DNA of 64,000 bases from Bdellovibrio bacteriovorus. GTDB taxonomy: Bacteria > Bdellovibrionota > Bdellovibrionia > Bdellovibrionales > Bdellovibrionaceae. A model generated the notes under the pieces. It worked only from the letters and a program-made list of their open reading frames with translations, had not been told where the DNA came from and ran no database searches. The translations under genes and the position numbers were made by a program. Below, in pieces: positions 46,075-54,826 of this stretch; the stretch's first letter is position 1, and every line of letters begins with the position of its first letter. The stretch lies in contig NZ_LUKF01000001.1 in the NCBI RefSeq assembly GCF_001592755.1, positions 98,774 through 162,773 of the forward strand. Reading direction: 5' to 3'.

Positions 46075-46623
46075 CTATTTTCTTTTGCCTTTTAAAAAAT
46101 TTAAAACGTGAACCCAAGATCCTCTGTCTTTTTCGGCATCACTTTTTTTGATCCTATCCAAAGCATCATTATGCATTCTTTCGATAGCCTCACTTGAAAG
46201 ATAGTCCTCTAGACGAAACTCGAAGTCATACCAAGTGGTTCCTCTGACAACGTCACCCAACTCTCGTTCAAGATGATCTTGCAACATCGTCATCTGGATC
46301 ACCCAGTTTTTTGACCAGCTTTTTTCCTCTGCCACGCGATTGTAGTTGTATAGGTCTCCTGGAAACCACGTTAGGAATTGATTGAAGTTAAAACTCTTAT
46401 CTTCGTTACTAAAGCTGACCACAGAAATATATGAGGGATATAAAAACATGATATTCATATGAGCGGGCGAGCCCGGTACCTGCAACGTCCACAACCACTT
46501 CGTGTCGCCCGCTTTCGCTTCCAGATTTCCTTTATAATCAACAACCGTCATTCCGAATCGCTGAGCCATTCGCTCAACAAATTGACTGACGGATTTGTCT
46601 GGGAATTCATATGAGGATTTCAT
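46075..46623 (-). CDS. Candidate immunity protein to the upstream toxin-like protein
   Basis: A 182-residue protein with no signal peptide or membrane helix, so cytoplasmic. It is rich in aromatic residues (WLWTLQV, WFPGDLYNYN, TTWYDFEF) and ends in a basic helix. No family is recognised. Its ATG overlaps the stop of the secreted pretoxin protein by 4 bp, the usual position of an immunity gene in polymorphic toxin loci. The role is an inference from this layout. Confidence 0.6.
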   Translation of the reverse strand: MKSSYEFPDKSVSQFVERMAQRFGMTVVDYKGNLEAKAGDTKWLWTLQVPGSPAHMNIMFLYPSYISVVSFSNEDKSFNFNQFLTWFPGDLYNYNRVAEEKSWSKNWVIQMTMLQDHLERELGDVVRGTTWYDFEFRLEDYLSSEAIERMHNDALDRIKKSDAEKDRGSWVHVLNFLKGKRK

Positions 46624-48155
46624 TTTTTAACCCCAAAGATTTTTCTAACCTCATCATCATAAAATCGGCTTGCTTCTTTTTTGTGAGAAGGATTTCCGAT
46701 ATCCACAACGGAAATATCATCCTGCAGGACTTTATCAGTCCACGCCATATCTTCTTTATAAACTTGTGTGGCCGGGACGTCATCATATCCCACTAATTTA
46801 TTTCCGTTTCTAGCAAAGTCGGCAGCCAAGTCATCTTTTGCCGCCGTTGAAGGAGTGAACGTCCTTGTTTTCAAACCGGCAGATTGCAGTCGCCCCTCGG
46901 CTTCCTTAACATAGTTCATATCTCTGCCTATGATGGCGACTTCGGCGGTATTTCTGCCTTCTTTGAACCGAACCGGCTTCAAGTCTCCCAACAATTCCCC
47001 GATTTTTTCTACTTCAACGATGGCTTTACTGATTCCCTGGCGTGTCAGAGGATTGCGCGCAATAATCTTCATTCCCGCAAAGGCCAATCCGGCTACTCCC
47101 GGCATCATCACTCCAATTCCGGCAGCAAGTCTTTCTCCATCGGTAAGTTTTTTTCCATCAAGCAAACGCGTTCCTGTTATAAGTTCATAAGCATCTTTAG
47201 CCCAACCTAACGGGGAAACACTGATCCCGACGTCCGTAAGAAAAAAAGCCAGTTCCTTTGCACCTCTTTGCAAAGCTTCCGCTTCCTCGCGACGTGATTG
47301 GATATAGGCTTGTCGTGCCTGACCATGAAGAAAGTCGGCCTCGCGAAGCACGGCGTATTTCGCAGAACTAGAACGAACGGCTGGATTTGAGTACGCCTTA
47401 TTAAGTTGCTTTTTTATTTCGAATTGTTTTTCGTAGAAAGCTGAAACTTCCAGCCAGTCTCCCGCTTGCTCTCCGTTTTCGAAATCAGGACTTTGTGAGT
47501 AATTCCACCAATCAGCTCTATAGCCCCGGGATGAACACGAATCGTTCGCCACACAGGCTTTAAGTCCTTCCAAAGGAAGCAATCGGGATTGATCAACGGA
47601 TTTTACGAAGACATTATTTTTTGTATCAAAATACAAATCACGATGATCCGGATGGTAAAAATCTCCTTGATCAGTTTCTTCCACCCAAGCCGGTTCCCCG
47701 CGATAATAAACGTTCCCTCGATGATCTCTTACGAAAATAACTCCGTCGCCACGGTCTCTATCTCCGTGTTGTAAAACGCGTTCACCGTATTTTGCATTAT
47801 TTCTATCGTTTCGATCACCGTTTTGAGTATGGCGGTCGTCATGTCGGTCTCGATCATCCCGATCCCAATCACCACTGTCGCCGTGGTCCTGATGATCATC
47901 CGGGCTCTGATCATCGTAATCTGCTTGGCCTCCGCCACCTTGATTGCCACCGTCGTCGCGATCCCTGCCGTCTTCATAGCCACCTTCGCCTTCGCAGCGC
48001 CCGATACAAAGAACACCGGGAAGATCCCTGTCATCTCCACTTTCATGGTCTTCGTCATAAGAAAAGGCCTTATAGGGAAATAAGATCTGAATGGTTAGAA
48101 TAAGACTGAGAGCTAATCGCAGAAAATGACGGAAGCTAGGTTCTTTGCGAGACAT
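46620..48155 (-). CDS. Secreted polymorphic-toxin-like protein
   Basis: A 511-residue protein starting at ATG 48155, with CGGAGT upstream; an earlier in-frame start adds 15 odd residues. Signal peptide 1-32. Residues 33-135 are extremely rich in Asp, Gly, Arg and His (a likely disordered or metal-binding stretch). Residues 235-300 are helical. Residues about 304-365 (GWAKDAYELITGTRLL, DGKKLTDGERLA) resemble the pretoxin TG segment found before toxin tips. The final domain, about 405-511, has IIGRDM (408-413), then VVDIG around Asp485 and RFYDDE (497-502), a pattern that could form a nuclease-like or other active site; I cannot assign it. A small overlapping gene follows. Toxic activity is inferred. 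Confidence 0.7.
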   Translation of the reverse strand: MSRKEPSFRHFLRLALSLILTIQILFPYKAFSYDEDHESGDDRDLPGVLCIGRCEGEGGYEDGRDRDDGGNQGGGGQADYDDQSPDDHQDHGDSGDWDRDDRDRHDDRHTQNGDRNDRNNAKYGERVLQHGDRDRGDGVIFVRDHRGNVYYRGEPAWVEETDQGDFYHPDHRDLYFDTKNNVFVKSVDQSRLLPLEGLKACVANDSCSSRGYRADWWNYSQSPDFENGEQAGDWLEVSAFYEKQFEIKKQLNKAYSNPAVRSSSAKYAVLREADFLHGQARQAYIQSRREEAEALQRGAKELAFFLTDVGISVSPLGWAKDAYELITGTRLLDGKKLTDGERLAAGIGVMMPGVAGLAFAGMKIIARNPLTRQGISKAIVEVEKIGELLGDLKPVRFKEGRNTAEVAIIGRDMNYVKEAEGRLQSAGLKTRTFTPSTAAKDDLAADFARNGNKLVGYDDVPATQVYKEDMAWTDKVLQDDISVVDIGNPSHKKEASRFYDDEVRKIFGVKK

Positions 48156-48286
48156 GTTTACTCCGTTTACAGCAGCCAAAAAACGGCAACGCCAAGGCAC
48201 GCTTTCATAAACGAAAAGAGCCCCAGTGAATTAAGCCGTAACGGCAGTCCTAAAAGCAATTAGTAGGCCTGCGTATTTCCGGGAGT

Positions 48287-49912
48287 TTACTGCAAAAGCT
48301 CGGGTTGACGAGATTGATGGCCCACGGGTTCTTCCGCTAGCCAAGATTGAATCACCGCCACCAGTTCTTGGCGACGAGTCGGTTTTGTTAAGACAGCGTC
48401 GAAGCCGGCTTTGATACATCTCATGGTTTCTTCTCTCATTGCGTGAGCTGTGAGAGCGACAATAGGCCCTTCGTAACCCAGCTTACGAATGCGTTCGACG
48501 GCTTCATAGCCATCCATTAACGGCATTTGTATGTCCATGAGAATTAAGTCCACGTGAGATTCACAAACAACTTCTAAAGCTTCCACACCGCTTCCGGCTT
48601 GAAGCAAACGGACTTTGTGGGGACGAAGATAGCGATCAATCAAAAGTCTGTTATCGCTGACATCATCCACAATCAAAATCACTTTATCTTCTAAAGAGTG
48701 AGGGATGAGATCCCCGCGCGACGCCACGGGTATGCGCCCTCGAGGCGCTCCATCGACTGTATCCAAGACAAGAGTGATTTCAAAAACAGAACCGACCTGA
48801 ACCTCAGAAGAAATCAGCTTCAGATCCCCGCCCAACTTCTGCGCTAATTGTTGAGAGATCACCAAACCCAAACCCGTTCCGCCAAACCTTCTTGCCGTTG
48901 AGACATCCGCCTGAGCAAAAGGCTTAAACAGTTTTTGAACTTCATCCACGGTTAGCCCTGCACCAGTGTCACGCACGGTGAAAGTCACGCGACGAGCTTC
49001 ACAGGATTCACGTTCAGAGACCGCATCTTGAACGCGCACCTGAACATCGACTTGCCCCTTTGAGGTAAACTTAATGGCATTGCCGATGACGTTGAAAAGA
49101 ATTTGCTTAATACGCAGTGGATCTGACACGAAAGTCAGATTTTTATCACAGGATTGAACATGTAAAGAAATGCCTTTTTCGGTCGCACGAAATCCCAAAC
49201 TTGCTTCAACATCCTTCAAAAGATCCTGCAAAGAAAATTCTTTCTTTTCAAATTCCAAACGCTGCGCTTCGATCTTTGTAAGATCCAAGATATCGTCAAT
49301 AAGACGAAGCAAAAGCTCTCCATTGCGACGAATGACCGCTAAGAACTCATTTCTTTCCGAGTCACTTAATTTATCTTGAGACAAAATATCGGCAAATCCC
49401 AAGACCGCACCCAATGGTGTACGAATTTCGTGAGAGATATTTGCTAGGAAGTGGCTTTTGGCGATGTTGGCCTCTTCAGCCTTTTTCTTTAAGAACTCCA
49501 TCTCTTCAACTTGCTTATTCAAAAGACGACGTTGCTGATCTAGAAGTACAAACGTGCGAACCTTGCTGCGAACAGCGTGAGGATCTAAAGGCTTAAATAA
49601 AAAATCCACAGCGCCCGTATCGTATCCTTCAAAAAGAACGGAGCGATCTTGCTGACGCGAGGTCATCAGAATCATTGGAAGATGGCGGGTCTTTTTTAAA
49701 GCACGAACCAGTCGTGCCAGCTCAAAGCCGTTCATTCCCGGCATTTGCACATCCATCAAAGCCAGTGCAAAGTCATGATTCATCAATAGCGACAGAGCTT
49801 CCTCAGCACTTTTTGCTGAAAGAACTTGAATGTCTTCTCCTGAAATCAGGTGAGACAGAAATAAAATGTTCTCATGATGATCGTCCACGATGAGTAGCTT
49901 GGTTTTCTCCAT
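48287..49912 (-). CDS. Hybrid sensor kinase: receiver - HisKA - HATPase - receiver
   Basis: About 541 residues, starting at ATG 49912 with AGGGGA upstream. Domain order: receiver (about 5-120, LLIVDDHHEN and LMDVQMPGMNG), HisKA with phospho-His in FLANISHEIRTPLGAV, HATPase with NVIGNAIKFTSKG, DTGAGLT and GTGLGLVISQ, then a second receiver (about 410-530, LIVDDVSDNRLL and LMDIQMPLMDGYEA, ending in LTKPTRR). No membrane segment, so it is a soluble kinase that takes its input through the first receiver, probably from another two-component system. Output target unknown. Confidence 0.94.
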   Translation of the reverse strand: MEKTKLLIVDDHHENILFLSHLISGEDIQVLSAKSAEEALSLLMNHDFALALMDVQMPGMNGFELARLVRALKKTRHLPMILMTSRQQDRSVLFEGYDTGAVDFLFKPLDPHAVRSKVRTFVLLDQQRRLLNKQVEEMEFLKKKAEEANIAKSHFLANISHEIRTPLGAVLGFADILSQDKLSDSERNEFLAVIRRNGELLLRLIDDILDLTKIEAQRLEFEKKEFSLQDLLKDVEASLGFRATEKGISLHVQSCDKNLTFVSDPLRIKQILFNVIGNAIKFTSKGQVDVQVRVQDAVSERESCEARRVTFTVRDTGAGLTVDEVQKLFKPFAQADVSTARRFGGTGLGLVISQQLAQKLGGDLKLISSEVQVGSVFEITLVLDTVDGAPRGRIPVASRGDLIPHSLEDKVILIVDDVSDNRLLIDRYLRPHKVRLLQAGSGVEALEVVCESHVDLILMDIQMPLMDGYEAVERIRKLGYEGPIVALTAHAMREETMRCIKAGFDAVLTKPTRRQELVAVIQSWLAEEPVGHQSRQPELLQ

Positions 49913-50298
49913 GCAACTTTTCCCCTGATTCGATGAATGGTGATCCCGCGGACGTGCTATTGAATTTGATCTCATTCTTTTAATATCGAATCTTGGTAAA
50001 GGACTTAACACAACCTATTTAGAATATCCAAAGCAAACAACATAGAGTGTGCTCGCTCCGAACAAGTTCCAGTAAAAAGATCGGTAGAAATTTTATGATA
50101 CAGTTAAGATTCGTTCTGTATTCGAAATAATCCAATCTTCGACCGCGAAGGATGGGGGACACACTTCGCGGTCCTTGTGAAACGACACCGTTACTATTTT
50201 ACAATTTAAACAGGATTTATCAGCCAAACACTTTGTATAAATCCAGAAGCAAAGCTTTCTTGAAGGAGTGATTTCCTCACCATGATAGCCTGGTTCCT
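49913..50298. other. 386-bp gap without a gene
   Basis: The stretch between the divergent hybrid kinase and YihY genes. It holds a perfect 10-bp hairpin at 50141-50173, listed separately, and AAGGAG at 50262 with no well-spaced start codon. No tRNA, riboswitch core or small frame with support was found. Confidence 0.6.
50141..50173. other. Perfect hairpin with G-rich loop
   Basis: GACCGCGAAG (50141-50150) pairs with CTTCGCGGTC (50164-50173) around a 13-nt loop containing GGGGGA. It could end a small RNA, act in the yihY leader, or present a GGA-type motif to an RNA-binding protein such as CsrA. None of these is established. Confidence 0.5.
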
Positions 50299-51183
50299 AT
50301 GAAAATGAAGATGATGCCTTTCATTCATCGGCTGCACAGCGATCGTTTTTTAGACAAACTTGGAAACGATAAGATCCTGGATCTTGCGGCGGCTCTTTCT
50401 TATTACACCGCTCTTTCTTTAGCTCCTCTTCTGATACTCATGATCACCTTCGTATCCTTTCTGGGTATGGAGTTTAAAACCGAGATGATCAGTGAAATCG
50501 AAAATCTTGTGGGCTCGCAAGCCAGTCAGGCTATCAAAGCGATTGCGATGAACGCCGACAAAACTCCCACAATCAGAGACTGGGCCGGCTTAGTCGGTGT
50601 CATCACTCTGCTTTTTTCTGCAGGGGCTATTTTTGGTCAGCTGCGCGAATCATTAAATGTGATCTTCGAAGTCAAAGACCCAACACCTGAAGAGCAGGAT
50701 GAAGGTCTCTTAAAAACTTCATGGGCTTTTATTAAGAAAAAAATATTCAGCATGGGAATGGTGCTCGCTTTCGTATTTATTTCGATGGTGTCCTTGGTGA
50801 TTTCGTCGGTGATTTCACTCGTACTTAGTGGGGCTGCCGCCATTATTGGTCAGATCGCAAATTTCCTTATTTCGCTCTTAATTTTCACTCTGCTTTTTGC
50901 CGCAATCTATTTCTTTCTGCCTCAAAAAAAAATGCGTGCGGCCGAGACTTTGACTGGCGGCTTGATCACCGCCATTCTTTTTTCAATAGGCAAAACCCTG
51001 ATCGGTCTTTACTTGGGACAAAGCGCCGTGGGTTCCTTGTACGGCGCCGCAGGATCCTTGATTGTTCTTCTTATGTGGGTCTATTACTCCTCGATCATCA
51101 TTTTCATTGGAGCAGAAATCGCCAATGAGATTCATAAAGTCGATGACGAAGAGGCTTCGACTTTGACAAAAACCCGCGGCTAA
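50299..51183 (+). CDS. YihY/BrkB-family membrane protein
   Basis: A 294-residue inner-membrane protein with about six helices. The family signature LAAALSYYTALSLAPLLILMI begins near residue 30 (shown only in part as LSYYTALSLAPLL), and later VYYSSIIIFIGAEIANE closes the domain. It was once annotated as ribonuclease BN, which is a misnomer. Function is uncertain; transport or envelope roles have been suggested. Several in-frame ATG codons lie at the start. Confidence 0.92.
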   Translation: MKMKMMPFIHRLHSDRFLDKLGNDKILDLAAALSYYTALSLAPLLILMITFVSFLGMEFKTEMISEIENLVGSQASQAIKAIAMNADKTPTIRDWAGLVGVITLLFSAGAIFGQLRESLNVIFEVKDPTPEEQDEGLLKTSWAFIKKKIFSMGMVLAFVFISMVSLVISSVISLVLSGAAAIIGQIANFLISLLIFTLLFAAIYFFLPQKKMRAAETLTGGLITAILFSIGKTLIGLYLGQSAVGSLYGAAGSLIVLLMWVYYSSIIIFIGAEIANEIHKVDDEEASTLTKTRG

Positions 51184-51219
51184 GAGAAATTTCAATCTCC
51201 AACCACCGCGAGGTTTTTT

Positions 51220-52167
51220 ATGCGTGATTTTTATCCTTCGATTGAACCCAATAATTCCGGAATGTTGAAAGTATCTGATATTCACACTTTATACTGGGAA
51301 GAGTGTGGAAATCCCCAGGGAAAACCCGTGGTATTTCTGCATGGCGGACCAGGTGGTGGTGTGGCTCCCGATCACCGTCGCTTTTTTGATCCGAAAGCTT
51401 ATCGCATCATTCTTTTTGATCAACGTGGCTCAGGAAAATCCACACCTTGCGCCGAGCTTCGCGAAAACAACACGTGGGAACTAATCAAAGACATTGAAAC
51501 CATTCGCACCCTGCTTAAGATTGATAAATGGGTGGTCTTTGGTGGCAGTTGGGGATCTACTTTGGCGCTGACTTATGCGATCTCTCATCCAGAAAGAGTG
51601 AAGGCCTTGGTCTTGCGCGGAATCTTCTTGTGCCGCCCTTCTGAAATCAAATGGTTTTATCAAGAAGGCGCTTCCGAAATTTTCCCAGACGTGTGGGATG
51701 AATACTTAAAACCAATTCCTGTCGCTGAACGTGGTGACATGGTGACGGCTTATTACAAACGCCTGACTCACGAAAGCTCAGAAGTGCGCCTGCAAGCGGC
51801 GAAAGCGTGGAGTAAGTGGGAGGCGGCGACGTCACGTCTCATCGTAGATCAAAACGCGATTGATGAATTCGACGATCCTGAATATGCGTTGAGCTTTGCG
51901 CGCATTGAGTGTCATTACTTCACGAACAACGCCTTCTTCTCGACGAACAATTGGATCTTGGAAAACATCGAAGCCATTCGCAAAATTCCCGCAGTGATTG
52001 TTCAAGGTCGCTATGATGTGGTCTGCCCGGCTCGCTCGGCGTGGGACCTTCATAAGGCTTGGCCAGAGGCAAAATTTACAATCATTCCTGACTCTGGTCA
52101 TGCAGCTGCAGAGCCCGGAACTCGCTCAGCTCTTATTGAAGCCACAGACAGCTTCAGGCACCTGTAA
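51220..52167 (+). CDS. pip: Proline iminopeptidase
   Basis: A 315-residue alpha/beta hydrolase of family S33 that removes N-terminal proline from peptides. HGGPGGG is the oxyanion segment, FDQRGSGKS and GGSWGSTLAL (nucleophile Ser near 111) are classic, and Asp and His are in GRYDVVCP and DSGHAAAEPG. No signal peptide, so it works on peptides in the cytoplasm, in keeping with an amino-acid-scavenging life. Confidence 0.95.
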   Translation: MRDFYPSIEPNNSGMLKVSDIHTLYWEECGNPQGKPVVFLHGGPGGGVAPDHRRFFDPKAYRIILFDQRGSGKSTPCAELRENNTWELIKDIETIRTLLKIDKWVVFGGSWGSTLALTYAISHPERVKALVLRGIFLCRPSEIKWFYQEGASEIFPDVWDEYLKPIPVAERGDMVTAYYKRLTHESSEVRLQAAKAWSKWEAATSRLIVDQNAIDEFDDPEYALSFARIECHYFTNNAFFSTNNWILENIEAIRKIPAVIVQGRYDVVCPARSAWDLHKAWPEAKFTIIPDSGHAAAEPGTRSALIEATDSFRHL

Positions 52168-52303
52168 GAATTTCAGCTAACGAGGGGGCCTAGCGCCCCT
52201 TATAGAACGTATAAGTATTATGATGTTGTAAAGTGGTTCCAAATTGGGTTTATTAGCTTTCACGCACTGTAGGGGTTTACGGTGCAACTATCCGGGGGGA
52301 TAC

Positions 52304-53131
52304 GTGAAGTTGAATAAACTTGTTTTGGCGGGGCTAGTTTCAAGTTTGGCTTTAACAGCTTGCTCACCTCAAGCTTCTAATCAAGGTGAAATTCAAACGA
52401 CAGGCGAGGGAATCATTGGCGGCAAAGTCGTTGAAGCCGGTGATAAGATTCAAGAAAGCATCGTCGCTGTTTACGATGCGGTGGAAGGACAGCTTTGCAC
52501 AGGGTCCCTTCTTCCGAATAACTTGGTGCTGACAGCCGCTCACTGCATCGGCACGGAGCCAGAAGCGATGTATGTTTTCTTCGGCACAGAGGTAAATAAA
52601 TTCGCTGTTCGTCGTCAGGTAGACAAAGTCGCTATTTCTTCATTGTGGGAAACTCGCCAATACGAAGACTTCGATACGGGTGACATCGCTTTGATGCACT
52701 TCCAAGGAGAAGTTCCAGCCGGTTACAAACCAGCGACATTCTTAAGCGAAACTAATAAAAAACTTCTGAAAAAAGGCGCAAAAGTCGTGCTTGCCGGATA
52801 CGGAATCACTGACGGTGTTACGGGTGACGGCGCAGGAACTTTGCGTGTAACTTCTGTAAAAATCGCGGATCCAAAATTCAGCCTCACCGAAGTAAAATTG
52901 GACCAAACTGGCGGTACGGGCGCTTGTCACGGGGACTCTGGCGGACCGGCTTACATCGAAGTGAAAGGCAAGTACTACCTTTGGGGTGTTACAAGCCGCG
53001 GAGTTGAAGATGCCGAAAACGACTGTTCGAAGTATTCTGCATACACCAGCGCTTTGGCTCACAAAGTATGGCTGAACAGAATGGCGAACAAGCTTTCTGT
53101 CTCTTTAGCGAATCCAGAAATTTCCAAATAG
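52304..53131 (+). CDS. Trypsin-like serine protease lipoprotein
   Basis: About 275 residues with lipobox L-T-A-C. The triad is visible as His in LTAAHCIGTE, Asp in TGDIALMHFQGE and Ser in CHGDSGGPAY; GIIGGKVVEAG resembles the activation site. The start is unsettled: GTG 52304 has GGGGGGA very close, while TTG 52310 has better spacing; both give the same signal peptide. The open frame continues 20 codons upstream without support. It is followed by another protease of the same type. Confidence 0.92.
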   Translation: MKLNKLVLAGLVSSLALTACSPQASNQGEIQTTGEGIIGGKVVEAGDKIQESIVAVYDAVEGQLCTGSLLPNNLVLTAAHCIGTEPEAMYVFFGTEVNKFAVRRQVDKVAISSLWETRQYEDFDTGDIALMHFQGEVPAGYKPATFLSETNKKLLKKGAKVVLAGYGITDGVTGDGAGTLRVTSVKIADPKFSLTEVKLDQTGGTGACHGDSGGPAYIEVKGKYYLWGVTSRGVEDAENDCSKYSAYTSALAHKVWLNRMANKLSVSLANPEISK

Positions 53132-53168
53132 ACTCACAAATTTCAGAGTAAAAAAAATTTAAAACACG

Positions 53169-53200
53169 AAGGGCTGCTACCAAAATAGCGGCCCTTTTGT
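53169..53200 (+). terminator. Intrinsic terminator between tandem proteases
   Basis: An 11-bp stem AAGGGCTGCTA / TAGCGGCCCTT (one G-T pair), 6-nt loop and TTTTGTT tail. The next protease therefore needs its own promoter or read-through. Confidence 0.8.
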
Positions 53201-53230
53201 TATTTCATTCCCAATCATGCCTGGGGAACT

Positions 53231-54079
53231 ATGAAAACGAAGTTGTACGTAAGCTCTTTTATCGTTTTGTTGTTGGCAGCCTGTGGGGGACCTAACGGAG
53301 TTGAAAACATCAATTTCAATCCGGAAGATGCGATCATCGGCGGCAAAGAGACAACCAGAGACAATGTGCTTTCTAAGTACGTTGTACTTATTCATGATGG
53401 CCCTACAAAAACTTACTGCACGGGAACTTTGATCAAAAAAAATGTGATCCTGACGGCGGCTCACTGCATTCCCAGTGGTCCTGCCACTTTGTCCTTGGCG
53501 TTTGGTTTGAAACCTTTGGCGGGTCAATACATTCTTCGTCAGGCGGCACGTGCAGTTCCTCACCCCGATTATAAAAAACAAAGTGCGAACGATCGCGATG
53601 ATGTGGCGTTGATCTTAATCAAAGGCGACGCTCCTCGAGGATTTGAACCGGCACTTCTTCCTGATGATAACTTTCCGTTCAAAGCGGGATTGGGTTTCAC
53701 GGCGACAGGTTATGGTCGCACGTCGGGAAAAACCCCGGTGCAGAAAAGCGATACACAAGGATCTGGAACTCTTCGCCATGTGGACCTTTTGATCGACAGC
53801 ATCTCGAAAGACGACGCACAATTTTACGTGAATCAGAAATGGAATAAAGGCATCTGTAACGGAGACTCTGGTGGACCGGCCATGATGCGCTATCAGGGTA
53901 AGGACTATCTTGTCGGCGTTGCTTCTGCGACGTCGTGGAGCGTTCCTAGTGAAATCACCGAAAGCGAACGCGAAGAATACATTCGCAAAAAAGATTTCTG
54001 TTCAGAGAAATCAATCTACATGAGCGTTAAAAAATACCGCCCGTGGATTGAAAAAGAATCAAAGAAATTGTTGTACTAA
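53231..54079 (+). CDS. Trypsin-like serine protease lipoprotein
   Basis: A 282-residue protease with lipobox L-A-A-C. Triad: His in LTAAHCIPSG, Asp in RDDVALILIKGD and Ser in CNGDSGGPAM. AIIGGKETT is the likely activation site. GGGGAAC lies just before the ATG. It lacks the usual catalytic Cys pairing of its neighbour in part, so disulfides may differ. It overlaps the stop of the convergent menH gene by 21 bp. Confidence 0.93.
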   Translation: MKTKLYVSSFIVLLLAACGGPNGVENINFNPEDAIIGGKETTRDNVLSKYVVLIHDGPTKTYCTGTLIKKNVILTAAHCIPSGPATLSLAFGLKPLAGQYILRQAARAVPHPDYKKQSANDRDDVALILIKGDAPRGFEPALLPDDNFPFKAGLGFTATGYGRTSGKTPVQKSDTQGSGTLRHVDLLIDSISKDDAQFYVNQKWNKGICNGDSGGPAMMRYQGKDYLVGVASATSWSVPSEITESEREEYIRKKDFCSEKSIYMSVKKYRPWIEKESKKLLY

Positions 54080-54826
54080 TTGGCGAAGTCTTTCGCCAAG
54101 GACTTTGGGGCTGTCAAAAAGAATCCGGTGCGAAGAATTAGGAACCACTTCCACACGAAGCCCCATCACTTCTTCCTGCAAGCGACGTGAAAGTTCCATA
54201 AATTTTTCGTCGCGGTCGCCGACCATCCATACGATCTTCTGAATATTCTTAATCAAAAGACTGCGCATGTTTTTCTGTTGGGCAAGGGACCATTGAGTTA
54301 ACGCCAGACTTAAGGATTCGCGGGAATATTCTTTTTCCAGGCGAAGAGGTTCGTTTTCTCCCCCGCCGAACACAGGTTGCGCATTCCAGTTACGAAGAAC
54401 ACTTTCCCAAGGGGCTTTTAAAAATTCTTCGGCCCAGTACGAATCATTCATCCAGCGCTGACGGCGTTCTTCTGAAGTCGGATCTAAATCTTCGTGGGGA
54501 TCATTAAAGCCGGGATTGGTCGAAACTAAGACAACTTTATGCCAAATGTTCGGTCGACGCTGAAGAGCATGCAAGGCCAGTCGCCCGCCCAAAGAATATC
54601 CTACGAGGATGTTTCTATCCGCCGAACAGCCGTGCACTTCAATCCACTTGATGAAATTATCGGCCCAAGCCTCGAACGCGTGCTGGGGGCCTAATAGCGC
54701 TTCTTTAAAGTAATCCGGTGTATAGATCCTAACGCCATCATGCTGAGGCACGTGGGCTTTGACAATGGCCCAATCAGAGGGCCGTCCTAGGAATCCATGC
54801 AGGAAAAAGAGATTCACTCTTTCCAC
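54059..54826 (-). CDS. menH: 2-succinyl-6-hydroxy-2,4-cyclohexadiene-1-carboxylate synthase
   Basis: A 255-residue alpha/beta hydrolase with FLHGFLGRPSDW, the nucleophile in LVGYSLGGRLAL and a late His in NSSHRILFDSP. The family covers many esterases; the MenH call rests mainly on the operon, where it overlaps menD by 13 bp. It removes pyruvate from the MenD product in menaquinone synthesis. Confidence 0.9.
   Translation of the reverse strand: MERVNLFFLHGFLGRPSDWAIVKAHVPQHDGVRIYTPDYFKEALLGPQHAFEAWADNFIKWIEVHGCSADRNILVGYSLGGRLALHALQRRPNIWHKVVLVSTNPGFNDPHEDLDPTSEERRQRWMNDSYWAEEFLKAPWESVLRNWNAQPVFGGGENEPLRLEKEYSRESLSLALTQWSLAQQKNMRSLLIKNIQKIVWMVGDRDEKFMELSRRLQEEVMGLRVEVVPNSSHRILFDSPKVLGERLRQLVQQFL

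Noticed and set aside
47729-48103. Several overlapping open frames on both strands in the toxin-like gene
   Set aside because: They come from the Asp/Gly/Arg/His repeat stretch and have no start signals of their own.
50282-50302. Six-codon frame whose stop overlaps the yihY start, possible leader peptide
   Set aside because: The ribosome-like AAGGAG is 14 nt away, too far, and the peptide has no regulatory codon pattern.
52183-52200. GC-rich hairpin AGGGG / CCCCT after proline iminopeptidase
   Set aside because: The stem is short with a bulge and no T-run follows; not convincing as a terminator.
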